Of a stretch of DNA of 5,787 bases, positions 1 through 5,784 are shown piece by piece. A program made the translations under genes and the position numbers. Position 1 is the first letter of the stretch; the number at the start of each line of letters is the position of its first letter. Under the pieces are notes generated by a model that worked only from the letters and a program-made list of their open reading frames with translations, was not told the DNA's origin and did not search any database. Origin of the DNA: an uncultured Fimbriimonadales bacterium (GTDB lineage Bacteria; Armatimonadota; Fimbriimonadia; Fimbriimonadales; GBS-DC); assembly GCA_937934465.1 (NCBI GenBank), contig CALGZO010000001.1:1-5787 (forward strand), given 5' to 3'.

Positions 1-1
1 G

Positions 2-490
2 CGCGCCTCCGACGAGCGCGAACATATTCAGCACTATCTCAACCGCGCCCGTATCTTCATTCAAGCGCTGCAGCAACGCTATCAAACGCTCAAACGAGTC
101 ATGGAAGCGATTGCGCAGCGTCAATATGGGTTCTTGATGACCAGCGACGCGCGGTTCCTGCAGCCGATGACGCGCGTGGAAGTCGCCCAAGCCACCGGTC
201 TCCACCGCTCCACTATCGGGCGCGCCGTGCGCAACAAGTGGCTCCAGTTGCCCAGCGGGGTCATGGTTCCGCTCGAGGTGTTCTTTGACGCCTCCTATCG
301 CACGGCGATGCTAATCGAGCAAATCCTCCACGAGCATGAAGGCGCAGGCAAGCGGCTCACCGACGCCGAGATTGCCGAGAAACTGGCGGAGATGGGCATC
401 GAGATTGCCCGACGCACCGTCGCCAAGTACCGCCAACGCCACAATATCCTCTCCTCCCACTGGCGCGAGCGACAACGCTTGGTGGGCTAA
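2..490 (+). CDS. rpoN: RNA polymerase sigma-54 factor RpoN, C-terminal part (5' end outside window)
   Basis: The frame is open from base 2 to the TAA at 488-490 (162 codons), so the gene starts left of the window and only its C-terminal third is seen. Sigma-54 directs RNA polymerase to -24/-12 promoters and needs an AAA+ activator to open them. Visible are the end of the core-binding region (ARIFIQALQQRYQTLKRV, like the WLIKSLExR segment of known RpoN), the helix-turn-helix (MTRVEVAQATGLHRSTIGRA), the P-G-V loop with a following aromatic pair, and near the end the family signature RpoN box ARRTVAKYR, which reads the -24 element. The C-terminus after the box (about 18 residues) has normal length. 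An internal ATG at 101 is not a real start, because family similarity continues upstream of it. The gene converges on the GH130 gene and overlaps its stop. The identification is very secure; the full length and N-terminal activator-interaction region cannot be judged. Confidence 0.97.
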   Translation, partial: RASDEREHIQHYLNRARIFIQALQQRYQTLKRVMEAIAQRQYGFLMTSDARFLQPMTRVEVAQATGLHRSTIGRAVRNKWLQLPSGVMVPLEVFFDASYRTAMLIEQILHEHEGAGKRLTDAEIAEKLAEMGIEIARRTVAKYRQRHNILSSHWRERQRLVG

Positions 491-1563
491 CGCCCTGAAC
501 TCACCAGCTCGCCTTTCGCCACACGCAGCAGCTCGTCCATCGTGGTCTCGGCAACTGCGACCGACCGATCCGCCACGCCGTAATACACCATCCAACGGTC
601 GTCGCCCAGCGGCGTGAGACCCGTGGGGAACACCACGCGCTCGAAAAAGCCGCTCACCTCGTAGTCTTCGGTGGGCGCAATCAGCGGCTCGTGAGAACGG
701 TAGAGGACTCTATGCGGCTCATCTATGTCCAGCAGCGCTACGCCTGCGCAGTAGCCGTCTTTGGCGTTCACGCCGTGATAGACTATCAGCCAGCCCTCGG
801 GCGTCTCCACGGGAGGCGCGCCCGCCCCGATACGCCTCGAATCCCAGTGGTGGATGCGCGGCGCCATCAGGAACTGGTGGTCGCCCCAGTGCAGCAAATC
901 GGGCGAGTAGGCGACCCACATGTTCGGACCATTAAAAGCCGACGCTGAGGTGCGATGCATCGCCGCATACCGCCCCCCCACCCGACGCGGGAACAGCGTC
1001 ACATTCTTGTTCTCGTGATGAAGGATTAACCCCAACCGCTGGAAGGTCTTGAAATCCTCCGTCGCCGCGATGCCCACGCAGATTCCATAGCGCGAGACCG
1101 CCGTGTACGAGATGTAATACACGCCGTCGATGGGCGTGATGCGGCAGTCCTCGATGCCATACTCCTCGTACTTAGTTTCGGGGAACAGCGTGGGTTCGTC
1201 GTCGACGGTGAAGTGGACGCCGTCCTTGCTGCGCGCCAAGCGCAGGTGCGAAATGGAGCTCAGATAGACGCGCCCTTCATACACAACCGCGCGCGGGTCG
1301 CTCAAATCGGTCAGCGGCGAGTGGCGCGGGAAGGTGAGTATCTCTAATCGCTGCGACTCTGAACCGTTCCAATTCAGCACAGGCACGCCCACGAGGTCGG
1401 GATCGTCCAAAATAGGTCGCTCCGCCACGCGCAACAATAATACAATCTCGTCGCCGAACCGAGTTGCGCCCGGATTGAACGCGCCGATGACCTCCAGATT
1501 CGGCTCCGAAGGCTTAACCATTTCAGGCGTGATGATTGGGTTCTCCGTCACACGCTTCGCCAC
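487..1563 (-). CDS. GH130 family glycosidase/phosphorylase (beta-mannoside-type)
   Basis: This encodes a 358-aa cytoplasmic protein (no signal peptide) of the five-bladed beta-propeller GH130 family, whose members phosphorolyse or hydrolyse beta-linked mannosides. Family hallmarks in order are NPGATRF (30-36), LLLRVAERP (42-50), SDPRAV (88-93), GIEDCRIT (136-143) with D139 as probable general acid, ENKNVTLFP (184-192), MHR (202-204), WDSRRIGAGAPP (240-251), YHGV (262-265) and YYGVAD (327-332). R45, K186 and H203/R204 sit where phosphate-binding residues occur in characterised phosphorylases, so a phosphorylase is the better guess; substrate and linkage are open. The GTG start at 1563 was chosen because an AAGGAGGT site (1572-1579) precedes it and similarity begins just after it; the frame is open further upstream, but that extension runs through the holA 3' end and looks unrelated. 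The gene lies 17 bp behind holA, is probably co-transcribed with it, and overlaps the rpoN stop. The Cys in EDCR replaces the more usual Pro. Confidence 0.92.
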   Translation of the reverse strand: MAKRVTENPIITPEMVKPSEPNLEVIGAFNPGATRFGDEIVLLLRVAERPILDDPDLVGVPVLNWNGSESQRLEILTFPRHSPLTDLSDPRAVVYEGRVYLSSISHLRLARSKDGVHFTVDDEPTLFPETKYEEYGIEDCRITPIDGVYYISYTAVSRYGICVGIAATEDFKTFQRLGLILHHENKNVTLFPRRVGGRYAAMHRTSASAFNGPNMWVAYSPDLLHWGDHQFLMAPRIHHWDSRRIGAGAPPVETPEGWLIVYHGVNAKDGYCAGVALLDIDEPHRVLYRSHEPLIAPTEDYEVSGFFERVVFPTGLTPLGDDRWMVYYGVADRSVAVAETTMDELLRVAKGELVSSGR

Positions 1564-1570
1564 TGATACT

Positions 1571-1579
1571 AACCTCCTT
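1571..1579 (-). promoter_or_regulatory. Strong ribosome binding site deciding the GTG start of the GH130 gene
   Basis: On the minus strand AAGGAGGTT lies in the 17-bp gap between the holA stop (TGA, 1583-1581) and the GTG at 1563-1561. AGGAGG ends 9 bases before the GTG, a near-ideal spacing. This fixes the start of the GH130 gene despite the longer open frame. Confidence 0.85.
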
Positions 1580-1580
1580 G

Positions 1581-2690
1581 TCAATGAGACGGCGGCGTCG
1601 GCTCGCCGTCCGTAGTGAGCCTGATAATGAGTCTTTCCATAATTTCGGCGGCGTTCACACTGGGGCGCAGCCCTTTGAGGGCTAAATCGGCGTCGTAGAG
1701 GGCTTGGAACGCGCGGCACAGGTGCGTCAGGCTCAGTCGCTCCGCCTGTTTCTGGAGTTTCTCTTGCAGGAACGCTTGGCGTTGCAGGGTTTGCAGCACA
1801 TCAGGGTCTTTGGGCAGCCAGGCGGCGACCTCTGGGCTGACCTTTTGGGGCTGTTTGATGGGTTGCTGGTGTTGGATGAGGGTGCGCACGCCCCACAATA
1901 GGCGATACTGGCGCGCAATCAGCGCGAGCGTCTTGAGCGCGGTCTCCTCCGCGCGCGCGCCCGCTTGGAACAGTAAACGCAGTTGGCGCATCGCCGCGTG
2001 CGCGTCGCGGGCGACCACCGAATCGACCAGCTTGAACACTTGGGCTTGCTGGCTGGGGCTGACGACCATATCGATATCCAGACGGCAGATTTCGCTGCGG
2101 GGTTCCACGAAGAGGATGACTTTTTGCAGTTCGGCGAGGGCGCGTTCGGCGACGCCGTCCACCAGAGTCTGCAGGTACTCGGCGTCTTCTGTGCGCAGCT
2201 GCTTGCCTGCCGCCTGCGCCGTCTCCACCAGCCGTCGCGCGAGCGTCGCCCCTGTCAGCGCAGTGAGCTTGACGACCATACCGCCCTGCTCCACCGCTTT
2301 GGTCAGGGCGTTCCAAGCGGCTTTTGCGCCCTCGCTCTCCTCAGCGGGCGCAGTTATCAGCACGAGGCAGGCGAATGGCGGCGTTTGCGGAACCAGTTTC
2401 GCAAGGGCTTGCAGGTCGCTTGCGCTGTAGCGGTTCACAGCCTGCAAGACAACCAGTCGCCGCTCGGCTTCCATCGGCACGGTCTGCACCAAGCCGCTCA
2501 GCATAGCGACGGGCGTCTCGCGGGCGTCCAGCACTGTTTCGTCCACGCTCCCCGAAGCGGTGTTCAACGCGCGCCGCAGCGCCGAGAGAAACTCACGCTG
2601 CTGTACCAGCTCCTCTCCTTCCAACAGGTAGACGCGGGCAGGCGCACGCCAGTCGCTTGCCCGAAGTTCCGTGAACCTCTTAGTTGCCAT
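1581..2690 (-). CDS. holA: DNA polymerase III subunit delta
   Basis: This 369-aa protein has the usual length for HolA, the clamp-loader subunit that opens the beta sliding clamp for loading onto primed DNA. The N-terminal AAA+-like domain begins with VYLLEGEE (20-27), followed by RRLVVLQAVNR (77-87) and LVLITAPAEESEGAK (109-123), matching the hydrophobic strands of the family; as in other delta subunits there is no Walker A motif. The middle holds ALAELQKVILFV (184-195), like the EL-KL-L helix, then FKLVDSVVARDAHAAMRQLRLLFQAG (219-244). The C-terminal helical collar domain contains LALIARQYRLLW (255-266) and ends with LYDADLALKG (331-340) before the last helix. The ATG at 2690 is favoured: it overlaps the transglutaminase stop (2680-2682) and has a purine-rich GGGAAGG close upstream. 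A GTG at 2702 would add four residues (MGRS). Translation is probably coupled to the upstream gene. Identification rests on the domain pattern, since delta sequences diverge strongly. Confidence 0.9.
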   Translation of the reverse strand: MATKRFTELRASDWRAPARVYLLEGEELVQQREFLSALRRALNTASGSVDETVLDARETPVAMLSGLVQTVPMEAERRLVVLQAVNRYSASDLQALAKLVPQTPPFACLVLITAPAEESEGAKAAWNALTKAVEQGGMVVKLTALTGATLARRLVETAQAAGKQLRTEDAEYLQTLVDGVAERALAELQKVILFVEPRSEICRLDIDMVVSPSQQAQVFKLVDSVVARDAHAAMRQLRLLFQAGARAEETALKTLALIARQYRLLWGVRTLIQHQQPIKQPQKVSPEVAAWLPKDPDVLQTLQRQAFLQEKLQKQAERLSLTHLCRAFQALYDADLALKGLRPSVNAAEIMERLIIRLTTDGEPTPPSH

Positions 2691-4737
2691 AGACCTTCCC
2701 ACGCCCGTAGGCGAGCCACCTTAAGATAAGCCGTCGGACGCCGAGTTCCTGCAGGGCGAGCCGTTGGAGTTGGCGGATTCGCTGGGCGATTTCAGGCTGC
2801 AGCGCGTCGCGTCGCTCGGGCGCGGCGTAGAGGTACTCCATCAGCGCAGGGGTAAGCGCAGCCACCTCTGGGGCGACGCCGCTGCCCTGTTGGCGCAGGC
2901 GCGCGGCGGCGGATTCCAAGTAGGCGCGCGGCGTCTGACCCAGCGTAGGACGCTCCACACCCAACAGCCACAGCAAAAACACCAGACGCTGATAGAGCAA
3001 CATCGGTCGGCTGACAGCCGCGCGGCGACCCCAACCCGCGCGCGGCGCGACCAGCACATACAAAATCGCCAGCGCCAAGACGATAATCAGCGCATCCAAC
3101 ATCCGCTGGAGCAGCCGACGACGCGCTTGCGCCGACTCCGCGCCCCCTTGCGCCTGCATCTCCGCCTCAGCAGCGTCGATGACAGCCGCGTTGCGCGTGG
3201 CGTCAAACGCGACCCAGCCCACACCCTCAAAATAGACCTCCGTCCACAGATGCCGATGCTCCTCGCGCACGACATACTCGTCGCCCTCACGCTCTTTCAA
3301 AATGAAGCCCGACGCCACACGCGCGGGGATGCCTGCGTACTGACATAGCACCGCCAACGCCGTCGCAAACTCCACACAGTAGCCCTGCTTCGCCTCGAAC
3401 AGGAAATACTCCGCAGCGTCCACATCGGTCGGATAGGCTTCCACATTCAAGTTGTAGGCGGTGTTCTGCTCGATATAGCGCACGATTGCCATCACCTTGT
3501 CGTACTGGGTGGGTTGGTTGGCGGTGAGCGCAATTGCCAATTCTTGCAGTCGCTTACTGGTCGTTGCGATGACAGGGATACGGAAGGGGGATGTGGGCGC
3601 GGCGCGCAGGATGCGCGGGTCGTCGGTGGGCACATACGCTCTCACCGTGTATTGCTCGCCTGCGCCCAGCGGACGGTAGCTGGAGACGGCGTTGATTTGC
3701 CATGCGTATTGCAACGCGCGCACGGGCGCTTCCACTTGCAACGGCGTGCCCGGCGTGTAGAGATACCGATGCCAACCGCTGCTGAGGGTGACGGTAGCTT
3801 GTACCTGCCGAGAGGGGGGCGCGTCCAGCGGGCGTTGAGGCGCGAACACGCCCTGACGCAGCGGCGCCATCTCGCTCATAAAGTAGCGACCGCGATTCCA
3901 GCCGCGCCCCGTGTAGTAGTTGTACGACTCAATGCGCATATATTCGGGCTGCGCCGCGCCTTCCAATCGCACGCGCATCACTTCCAGCTTGCTCAGCGCG
4001 ACCGCGCCCGCGCCTGCCTGCAGTTCGGGAGTCGTCTCACCAGCGCCGTTCGGGCGTAAGTTCGGTCGGAACGGCATGCCCACCACGAAACTCGAAATCA
4101 GCTGCCCAATCGTGAGCGCGAGAACGGGCGCCAACACGAACGCGGTTATGCCTGCAAACAGCCCACTCCCCAGCACCGCGCGCACCGCGTAGCCCGTCTC
4201 CAAGCGCGGCTGTGCAAGCCCCCACTCCAGCCGATGGCTCGCCAACATCAAAAACAGCATCGCCAGCAACATCAGCGCAAACAGCCACAGAATCTGCGTC
4301 GCCAGCATGTAGGTAGCAATCAGCCCGAACAACGCCAGCGCAGGCACGCTCTGGAACACCAACGAGTTCATCGTGAACATCAGCGCACTGCGCAAGCACA
4401 AATACCACAAAAACGATAAACTGAGGTACGACTCAATAGCAGGGTCGGTCACGACTCCGAACAGGCTGTTGAGGAACGACTGCCCCACGACACACAGCGC
4501 GGCAATCAGCGCGTCGGACACGCCCACCAAAATCCGCGCGTTCTCCGACAGCGCGAAACGGCTCGCCCACGCGCTGAACGCCACGCCAACCGACGCCAAG
4601 AGAACGAACGGCGTCCCAGAAAACTCCGACACACGCGCCAACTGCACCACCAGCACGCACGCCAGCGTCAACAGCCACACCGCCCCATACGCCGCTAACG
4701 GGGGCGAGCCACTCGATTCCGTCCGAACCTGCGCCAT
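2680..4737 (-). CDS. Membrane-anchored transglutaminase-like protein, TgpA type (DUF3488 - TGase core - DUF4129)
   Basis: The 685-aa product is an integral membrane protein of the TgpA architecture. Residues about 17-212 contain roughly six to seven hydrophobic helices (for instance 17-35, 42-60, 70-90, 130-168, 186-212). An extracytoplasmic region follows with a transglutaminase-like core at about 395-515: C454 in QGYCVEFATA, H496 in EHRHLWTEVYF and D512 in VAFDATRN form the expected Cys-His-Asp triad. One more membrane helix (547-565) leads to a cytoplasmic DUF4129-like tail (LLYQRLVFLLWLLGVER, 580-596; GQTPRAYL, 600-607). Members act as cysteine proteases/peptidases or protein cross-linkers at the cell surface; the actual reaction here is unknown. 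The ATG at 4737 has no Shine-Dalgarno site, but a possible promoter lies so close that the mRNA may be nearly leaderless. It is the first gene of a probable operon with holA. Its usual MoxR-ATPase and DUF58 neighbours are absent: the upstream side is a divergent intergenic region. Confidence 0.93.
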   Translation of the reverse strand: MAQVRTESSGSPPLAAYGAVWLLTLACVLVVQLARVSEFSGTPFVLLASVGVAFSAWASRFALSENARILVGVSDALIAALCVVGQSFLNSLFGVVTDPAIESYLSLSFLWYLCLRSALMFTMNSLVFQSVPALALFGLIATYMLATQILWLFALMLLAMLFLMLASHRLEWGLAQPRLETGYAVRAVLGSGLFAGITAFVLAPVLALTIGQLISSFVVGMPFRPNLRPNGAGETTPELQAGAGAVALSKLEVMRVRLEGAAQPEYMRIESYNYYTGRGWNRGRYFMSEMAPLRQGVFAPQRPLDAPPSRQVQATVTLSSGWHRYLYTPGTPLQVEAPVRALQYAWQINAVSSYRPLGAGEQYTVRAYVPTDDPRILRAAPTSPFRIPVIATTSKRLQELAIALTANQPTQYDKVMAIVRYIEQNTAYNLNVEAYPTDVDAAEYFLFEAKQGYCVEFATALAVLCQYAGIPARVASGFILKEREGDEYVVREEHRHLWTEVYFEGVGWVAFDATRNAAVIDAAEAEMQAQGGAESAQARRRLLQRMLDALIIVLALAILYVLVAPRAGWGRRAAVSRPMLLYQRLVFLLWLLGVERPTLGQTPRAYLESAAARLRQQGSGVAPEVAALTPALMEYLYAAPERRDALQPEIAQRIRQLQRLALQELGVRRLILRWLAYGRGKVYGN

Positions 4738-4750
4738 CAGTAGTTATACG

Positions 4751-4780
4751 ATTCTACCCGCTTAGGCGTTCGCAAAACAA
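4751..4780 (-). promoter_or_regulatory. Candidate sigma-70-type promoter for the transglutaminase-holA-GH130 cluster
   Basis: On the minus strand TTGTTT (4780-4775) and TAGAAT (4756-4751) are separated by 18 bases. The start ATG at 4737 lies only 13 bases beyond the -10 box, which predicts a 5' leader of about 5-7 bases. That would explain the missing ribosome binding site. The match is moderate and a second AT-rich hexamer, TATAAC, overlaps downstream, so the exact start is uncertain. Confidence 0.4.
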
Positions 4781-4805
4781 ACCGCCACACGGAGCGTCTA
4801 TAAGA

Positions 4806-4816
4806 TGTGGTATACT
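4806..4816 (+). promoter_or_regulatory. Extended -10 promoter of the LTxxQ gene
   Basis: TATACT at 4811-4816 is preceded by TG at 4808-4809, giving the extended -10 form TGnTATACT. The hexamer 17 bases upstream (CACGGA, 4788-4793) is a poor -35, which is tolerated with an extended -10. Transcription should begin near A4822, about 29 bases before the ATG at 4851. Confidence 0.6.
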
Positions 4817-4821
4817 TTACC

Positions 4822-4854
4822 ATGAAACACCCTTACAGGAGGAGACCATCATGA
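4822..4854 (+). CDS. Possible leaderless 10-residue upstream mini-ORF overlapping the next start
   Basis: An ATG at 4822, right where transcription is predicted to begin, opens the 10-codon frame MKHPYRRRPS, whose TGA (4852-4854) overlaps the ATG of the main gene as ATGA. Its two AGG codons (4837-4842) are the ribosome binding site of the main gene. If translated it would be a leaderless leader peptide coupling or gating the downstream start. The frame is very short and may be chance; there is no comparative support. Confidence 0.2.
   Translation: MKHPYRRRPS
4837..4842 (+). promoter_or_regulatory. Ribosome binding site of the LTxxQ gene
   Basis: AGGAGG, within CAGGAGGAGACC, ends 8 bases before the ATG at 4851. 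It is a full-strength site and confirms that start. Confidence 0.85.
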
Positions 4855-5537
4855 AACGAATCGCTTTACTGATTGCGACAATCGCTTTGGCGGCGTTGAC
4901 GCCGCTGTGGGCGCAAGACGCGCCTACGGGCAACGATGATAAGGGACCTGTGGTACAGCCACAGGCGCAGCCAACGCGCGGTGATGTGCTGGCGCCCAGC
5001 AACCTTGCAACCCGCCTGAACCTCAACGAGGAACAGCGCGCCCGTATCGAGGGACTCTGGAAGCAGTATAACGACCGCACAGAGCAAATCCGACGCGACA
5101 CCTCGCTGACCTCCGAGCAGCGCATCACGCGCCTGCGCCAAGCACGCGAAGAGTATGTGCGGCTCGTGCGCACCGTGCTGAACGAAGAACAGCTCAAGAA
5201 ATTTGAAGCGTTGCTGGATGAGCAGTCGCCTGCGCTCAGCAGTCTGGCGAACATGCGCCTGACGCCTGAGCAGATGGAGAAAATCCGCGAGATTGTGCAA
5301 CGCTACAACGCTATTCGCCAGCAAATCACCCAAGACACCTCGCTCACGCCCGACCAACGCTCGCGCCGCCTGCAGGAACTGAACCAGCAGATGATGCAGG
5401 AAATCCGCAATGTGCTGCCCAAGAACCTGCAGGAGCAGTGGGACAAGGCGACCAAGCGCGACCAGCAGCAGCAGGGCGAGCAGAAGGAAGAGAAGAAGGA
5501 AGAAAATAAGGGCGACAACCCGCCCCAGAACCCTTGA
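4851..5537 (+). CDS. Secreted LTxxQ-repeat (Spy/CpxP-like) protein with tandem duplicated domain
   Basis: The 228-aa product starts with a signal peptide (MKR, hydrophobic 4-19, likely cut after LWA at residue 21), so it should work outside the cytoplasmic membrane. A Pro/Gln-rich linker (about 22-50) leads into two homologous helical repeats, 56-121 and 135-200, which align without gaps at 20 of 66 identical residues. Each has an L-x-x-x-E-Q start (LNLNEEQ, RLTPEQ) and a central DTSLT-x-x-QR motif, like the LTxxQ motifs of the Spy/CpxP periplasmic chaperone and zinc-sensing families. The tail (204-228) is low-complexity Gln/Glu/Lys/Asn. By analogy it may be a periplasmic stress chaperone or regulator, but no function can be assigned; the similarity is at motif level only. 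There is no Cys and no obvious metal-binding His cluster. The gene has its own promoter and ribosome binding site and appears monocistronic. No two-component or sigma/anti-sigma partner lies within the window. Confidence 0.88.
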   Translation: MKRIALLIATIALAALTPLWAQDAPTGNDDKGPVVQPQAQPTRGDVLAPSNLATRLNLNEEQRARIEGLWKQYNDRTEQIRRDTSLTSEQRITRLRQAREEYVRLVRTVLNEEQLKKFEALLDEQSPALSSLANMRLTPEQMEKIREIVQRYNAIRQQITQDTSLTPDQRSRRLQELNQQMMQEIRNVLPKNLQEQWDKATKRDQQQQGEQKEEKKEENKGDNPPQNP

Positions 5538-5541
5538 CAGG

Positions 5542-5605
5542 TGCGCCCCTACGCCAATAACCAAGTAGGGGCAGACACGCAGGTCTGCCCCTATGAGAGG
5601 GCGCA
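5542..5605. repeat. Nested palindromic element, GTAGGGGCAGAC type
   Basis: An 11-bp perfect stem, TAGGGGCAGAC (5566-5576) with GTCTGCCCCTA (5583-5593), has a 6-base loop ACGCAG. Outer arms TGCGCCC (5542-5548) and GGGCGCA (5599-5605) also match. GCCCCTAC (5545-5552) can pair instead with GTAGGGGC (5565-5572), so two exclusive folds exist. It begins 4 bp after the stop codon of the LTxxQ gene and could serve as a 3' mRNA-stabilising hairpin or be a dispersed REP-like repeat. There is no T-run, so it is not a typical intrinsic terminator. Confidence 0.7.
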
Positions 5606-5623
5606 TATCCCTGTGTAGGTGCA

Positions 5624-5720
5624 GGTACCCCCTCCTTTAGGTTCCCCCTGCTTGCAGGGGGAACCAATTGAGAAAAATCGGTTCCCCCTTTTCAAGGGGG
5701 AACCTGCAGGAGGGGGTTCC
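5624..5720. repeat. Composite palindrome: two GGTTCCCCC hairpins inside outer inverted arms
   Basis: Hairpin 1 pairs GGTTCCCCCTGC (5640-5651) with GCAGGGGGAACC (5654-5665). Hairpin 2 pairs GGTTCCCCCTT (5680-5690) with AAGGGGGAACC (5694-5704) around TTC. Both are perfect and share the same 10-bp arm GGTTCCCCCT. They are enclosed by 13-bp outer arms, 5624-5636 and 5708-5720, that are complementary except for one position. This build is typical of dispersed palindromic or MITE/REP-like repeats; no coding capacity or target-site duplication was recognised. Confidence 0.75.
5671..5704 (-). terminator. Possible intrinsic terminator for minus-strand transcription entering from the right
   Basis: Read on the minus strand, the 11-bp G/C-rich hairpin at 5704-5680 is followed at once by GATTTTTCTC, a five-T run. 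That is the layout of an intrinsic terminator for a gene to the right of the window that reads leftwards. The T-run is short, and the hairpin also belongs to a repeat, so this is tentative. Confidence 0.35.
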
Positions 5721-5765
5721 CCATACAACAGGCGAATTTTCGAACAGCCTCGCCGGCGGTTGTCT

Positions 5766-5784
5766 CACCAACATCGGGTTGGTG
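5766..5784. repeat. Short inverted repeat at the right edge
   Basis: CACCAAC (5766-5772) and GTTGGTG (5778-5784) form a perfect 7-bp stem with loop ATCGG. It lies 3 bp from the window end, so whether it is part of a larger repeat, an operator or a terminator cannot be told. Confidence 0.45.

Larger units (their letters stand above)
4738..4850. other. Divergent intergenic control region
   Basis: These 113 bp separate the minus-strand cluster from the plus-strand LTxxQ gene and must hold the promoters of both. Candidate promoter elements are listed separately. I see no convincing operator-type inverted repeat, riboswitch or sigma-54 (-24/-12) site inside it. Confidence 0.7.

Noticed and set aside
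1564..1719. A 52-residue N-terminal extension of the GH130 frame
   Set aside because: It runs through the 3' end of holA, is Arg-rich without family similarity, and a strong ribosome binding site sits just before the GTG at 1563.
1983..2729. A 248-codon plus-strand open frame opposite holA
   Set aside because: It has no ribosome binding site and no recognisable domain, and its composition (His/Arg/Gln rich) is what antisense of a GC-rich gene gives. holA on the other strand explains the coding signal.
3738..3751. A sigma-54 (-24/-12)-like match on the minus strand, GGGCACGCCGTTGC, tempting because rpoN is in the window
   Set aside because: The GGCAC part is one base too close to TTGC, and the site lies deep inside the transglutaminase coding sequence with no start codon placed to use it.
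4866..5606. A 246-codon minus-strand open frame with long Leu/Phe/Val runs, looking like a membrane protein
   Set aside because: It is antisense to the LTxxQ gene; the hydrophobic runs are the reverse complement of Gln/Glu/Lys codons. The sense frame has a promoter, a strong ribosome binding site, a signal peptide and recognisable repeats.
5640..5704. Two similar repeats separated by a 14-base stretch, reminiscent of a minimal CRISPR array
   Set aside because: The repeats are full palindromes of different length, the gap is far too short for a spacer, and no cas gene is present.
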